This document shows, piece by piece, positions 62,286 to 64,000 of a stretch of 64,000 nucleotides of DNA (its first letter is position 1; each line of letters opens with the position of its first letter). The notes under the pieces were generated by a model. The model did no database searches and was not told the origin of the DNA. It saw only the letters and a program-made list of their open reading frames with translations. Both the position numbers and the translations under genes were made by a program. Source of the stretch: Agarophyton chilense (Eukaryota > Rhodophyta > Florideophyceae > Gracilariales > Gracilariaceae); NCBI GenBank assembly GCA_030374765.1, contig JARGXX010000002.1:1116001-1180000 (forward strand). The letters are read 5' to 3'.

Positions 62286-63264
62286 CCTGACTTCACAATC
62301 GAATCTTCAAGTGCCTCTCTGTAATGTCTATAGTAAGCTTTACCCATAAATGGATGTCAGCCTATAACATGCTCCCGTATAATAAAAATGGGGCATAGAC
62401 TAAACTCTATCAAGATTCTTTCCATTGACTCATTGCCATACCCTCGATCCGCCGTGAAAATACATCCCACCAACGACTCTTCACCCCGTCCATCTAACAG
62501 CTTCTCGAGTAACTTTGTATCTGCTAACGTTTGTCCTTCTTCTTGTCTTCTAAACCGTGTGGCCAGGGTGACTCTGAACAACGCATCAGACACAGCGTCA
62601 GCTTTGTGACCCTCTCGGAATTCCTTTCGTGAGCTAAGAGTGTTCTCCTAAGTATCACCAGCGCGTGTGCCAAACAGATCATCAACTAAAGTTATGACAG
62701 TACGCAAAGGCTCAGAACGACCTTCCTAGTGTCTGCCAAAGCAATTGTCTCGAACTCCGTCAGCTTTTGCATCTGATGTCATTGCGAATTCCATGTCGCC
62801 TGTTCGCTCTCACCTATTCCTGTTACTAGATAAGCCAGGACTTGAGACGCTATGTATCTCATCCTTTCTAAATCAGATGGAACACAATCTGCCTATCTTA
62901 AGATATAAATGGCTTTATGAAAACTTAATCGAGTTGTGTTAGAAAACAGCAAAACAGCGACATAGCGATACATGTCAGGTATTGAGAACTATGCTGCAGA
63001 TTCACGCGCAGTGGGTTTGTTTACCCTTACACACGCACTGAGCCATTCCAATAATTGCCGTATGAAGTGATTACGAACAAGAAACGGCACTCCACACCTG
63101 GTTCGATATAAGTTTTTTACCTCTAGCTTCAACTTGAGATTCCTCATTGAGGCCCTACAAAAATAGCGAGCGGGGTGTTGTAACCAATGGTTGGAGAACT
63201 CCATCATCAAGCCGTTGCATTTTGTCTTGCTCATAACGAAACCAGCGCTCGAATCCTCCAACAC
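62286..63264 (-). pseudogene. Large transposase, first half: DDE domain
   Basis: On the minus strand one frame runs from about 62760 to 62295 with two TAG and one stop before HPF. It contains LVDDLFGTRAGDT, with a candidate first catalytic Asp pair. Next comes FREGHKADAVSDALFRVTLAT and then CIFTADRGYGNESMERIL. DRGYG matches the second-Asp motif of IS4-like and piggyBac-like DDE enzymes. The segment ends with HPFMGKAYY just before the inserted element. Further upstream (62989-63264) another frame gives FSNHWLQHPARYF and VRNHFIRQLLEWLSACV, probably the N-terminal helical part. The gene continues at 58774-56967 after the insertion. The true start may lie beyond 63264 or outside the window. Confidence 0.55.
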
Positions 63265-64000
63265 TTTGTTTGATCTCCTTTATGAACCCTCTCTGCCACG
63301 AGCTCTCCCCCCCACCTCCAGTCGTCTCCTTCGCCGCCCATTTGTAGAGTCTCGTCCTCTTCCTCGCCCTCTTCCGCGTATGGTTGGCCTATAATCAACA
63401 CTTAGGTCTTTATAAAGCAGAACGGTTGCTTTTTAAGGCGCTTAAAGCAGTATTTTCCCAACTGCTGCGGTGGCATTCCGCACAAGTGGGACAGATTTTC
63501 GGGGACAATCTGCTGGGGAATTGTCAGCAATTTGATGGGTGATGCACTACTTCCATCGACAAAGGATTATTTCCAAAAGGCAGAGATGACAAGGTGGAAG
63601 TCTTGAGTAACTTGACCGAAGAGACAGTAATTTCACTTTGATTGCAAAGGTTGAAAACATGAAAGGTCGAGAAAAAACCACTGAACTCGGCCGTTAGCGT
63701 AGACTAAGATCAAAATAGACAGATAGTGAGCAAGAGGCCATCAATTTTTGGTATTTTACGGCTAATAGAGCCAAATTATCGCTCCTAAGAACAACACAAT
63801 CTCATCTGCATTTTTCGTTAAGTCCATTTTTTGGATCTTAGCATACTAAGGATATGCAAACCAAATTGTTTGTGGCTCTTATGACAAAGACTGGCTTCAG
63901 GATGGCTTCTGGACTCCACTATAGTGCCGGTCTTCCCGAGCAATCTTTCCATGAGGAATAGGGAGATGACCTTTAGCGCCCCGCAGTCCTCCAAAATATC
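63265..64000. other. Probable N-terminal and terminal region of the large transposon
   Basis: No strong domain is seen. A minus-strand acidic stretch (about 63310-63390) runs toward the transposase and may belong to it. The element's right terminus could be here or outside the window. Confidence 0.3.

Noticed and set aside
1-64000. CRISPR arrays, bacterial operons, rRNA or tRNA genes
   Set aside because: None was found: no regularly spaced short repeats with unique spacers, no rRNA-like sequence and no convincing cloverleaf.

Overview
This window is nuclear DNA of a eukaryote, most likely a red alga. The genes are eukaryotic (nucleoporin, coatomer, 26S proteasome, clathrin adaptor). Two predicted products are plastid-directed: a thylakoid-lumen FKBP with a twin-arginine signal, and an NblA-like phycobilisome-degradation protein. 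Most genes are single open frames of up to 1,660 codons. The few introns that can be placed are short (about 60-95 nt) with GT...AG ends.

About 1.3-35.4 kb is a compact block of fifteen host genes on both strands. In order they are: a NUP214/159-like nucleoporin (-), lumenal FKBP (-), NblA-like protein (-), GOT1 (-), proteasome RPN9 (+), an ACC-synthase-like aminotransferase (-), an F-box protein (+), a maspardin-like protein with a CUE-like domain (-), RTEL1 helicase (+), an ALYREF/CHTOP-type mRNA-export adaptor (-, two exons), an EST1/SMG7-like protein (+, two exons), TSR3 (+), an AP180-type ANTH protein (-), coatomer gamma (+) and an NBS1-like FHA/BRCT protein (+). Several divergent pairs share 0.4-0.6 kb upstream regions.

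About 36.7 kb to the end is transposable elements inserted into each other. A decayed gag-like relic comes first. Next is a PIF/Harbinger transposon with a SAP/Myb partner gene and a transposase; the transposase is split by a 9,985-bp Ty3/gypsy chromovirus (563-bp LTRs, TSD ATAAT). Two solo LTRs of a second family follow, each with a perfect 5-bp duplication; one lies at the 5' end of a Tc1/mariner transposase relic. From 56.97 kb to beyond 63.2 kb lies a decayed multidomain transposase on the minus strand. It has a DDE domain with a DRGYG motif, a QRCANWF linker motif, a YqaJ/PD-(D/E)XK-like nuclease and a piggyBac-like C-terminus. It is split by a 3.5-kb element with about 40-bp inverted ends flanked by a 9-bp direct repeat. 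That inner element carries an IBR zinc domain and tandemly repeated exon-intron modules, so it resembles a gene-carrying (Pack-type) transposon.

The best candidates for something undescribed are this DDE-plus-nuclease transposase and the IBR-carrying element inside it. The nuclear NblA gene and a substitution-only decay pattern in the relics are next. All calls come from reading the sequence and from remembered family features; no database search was possible.
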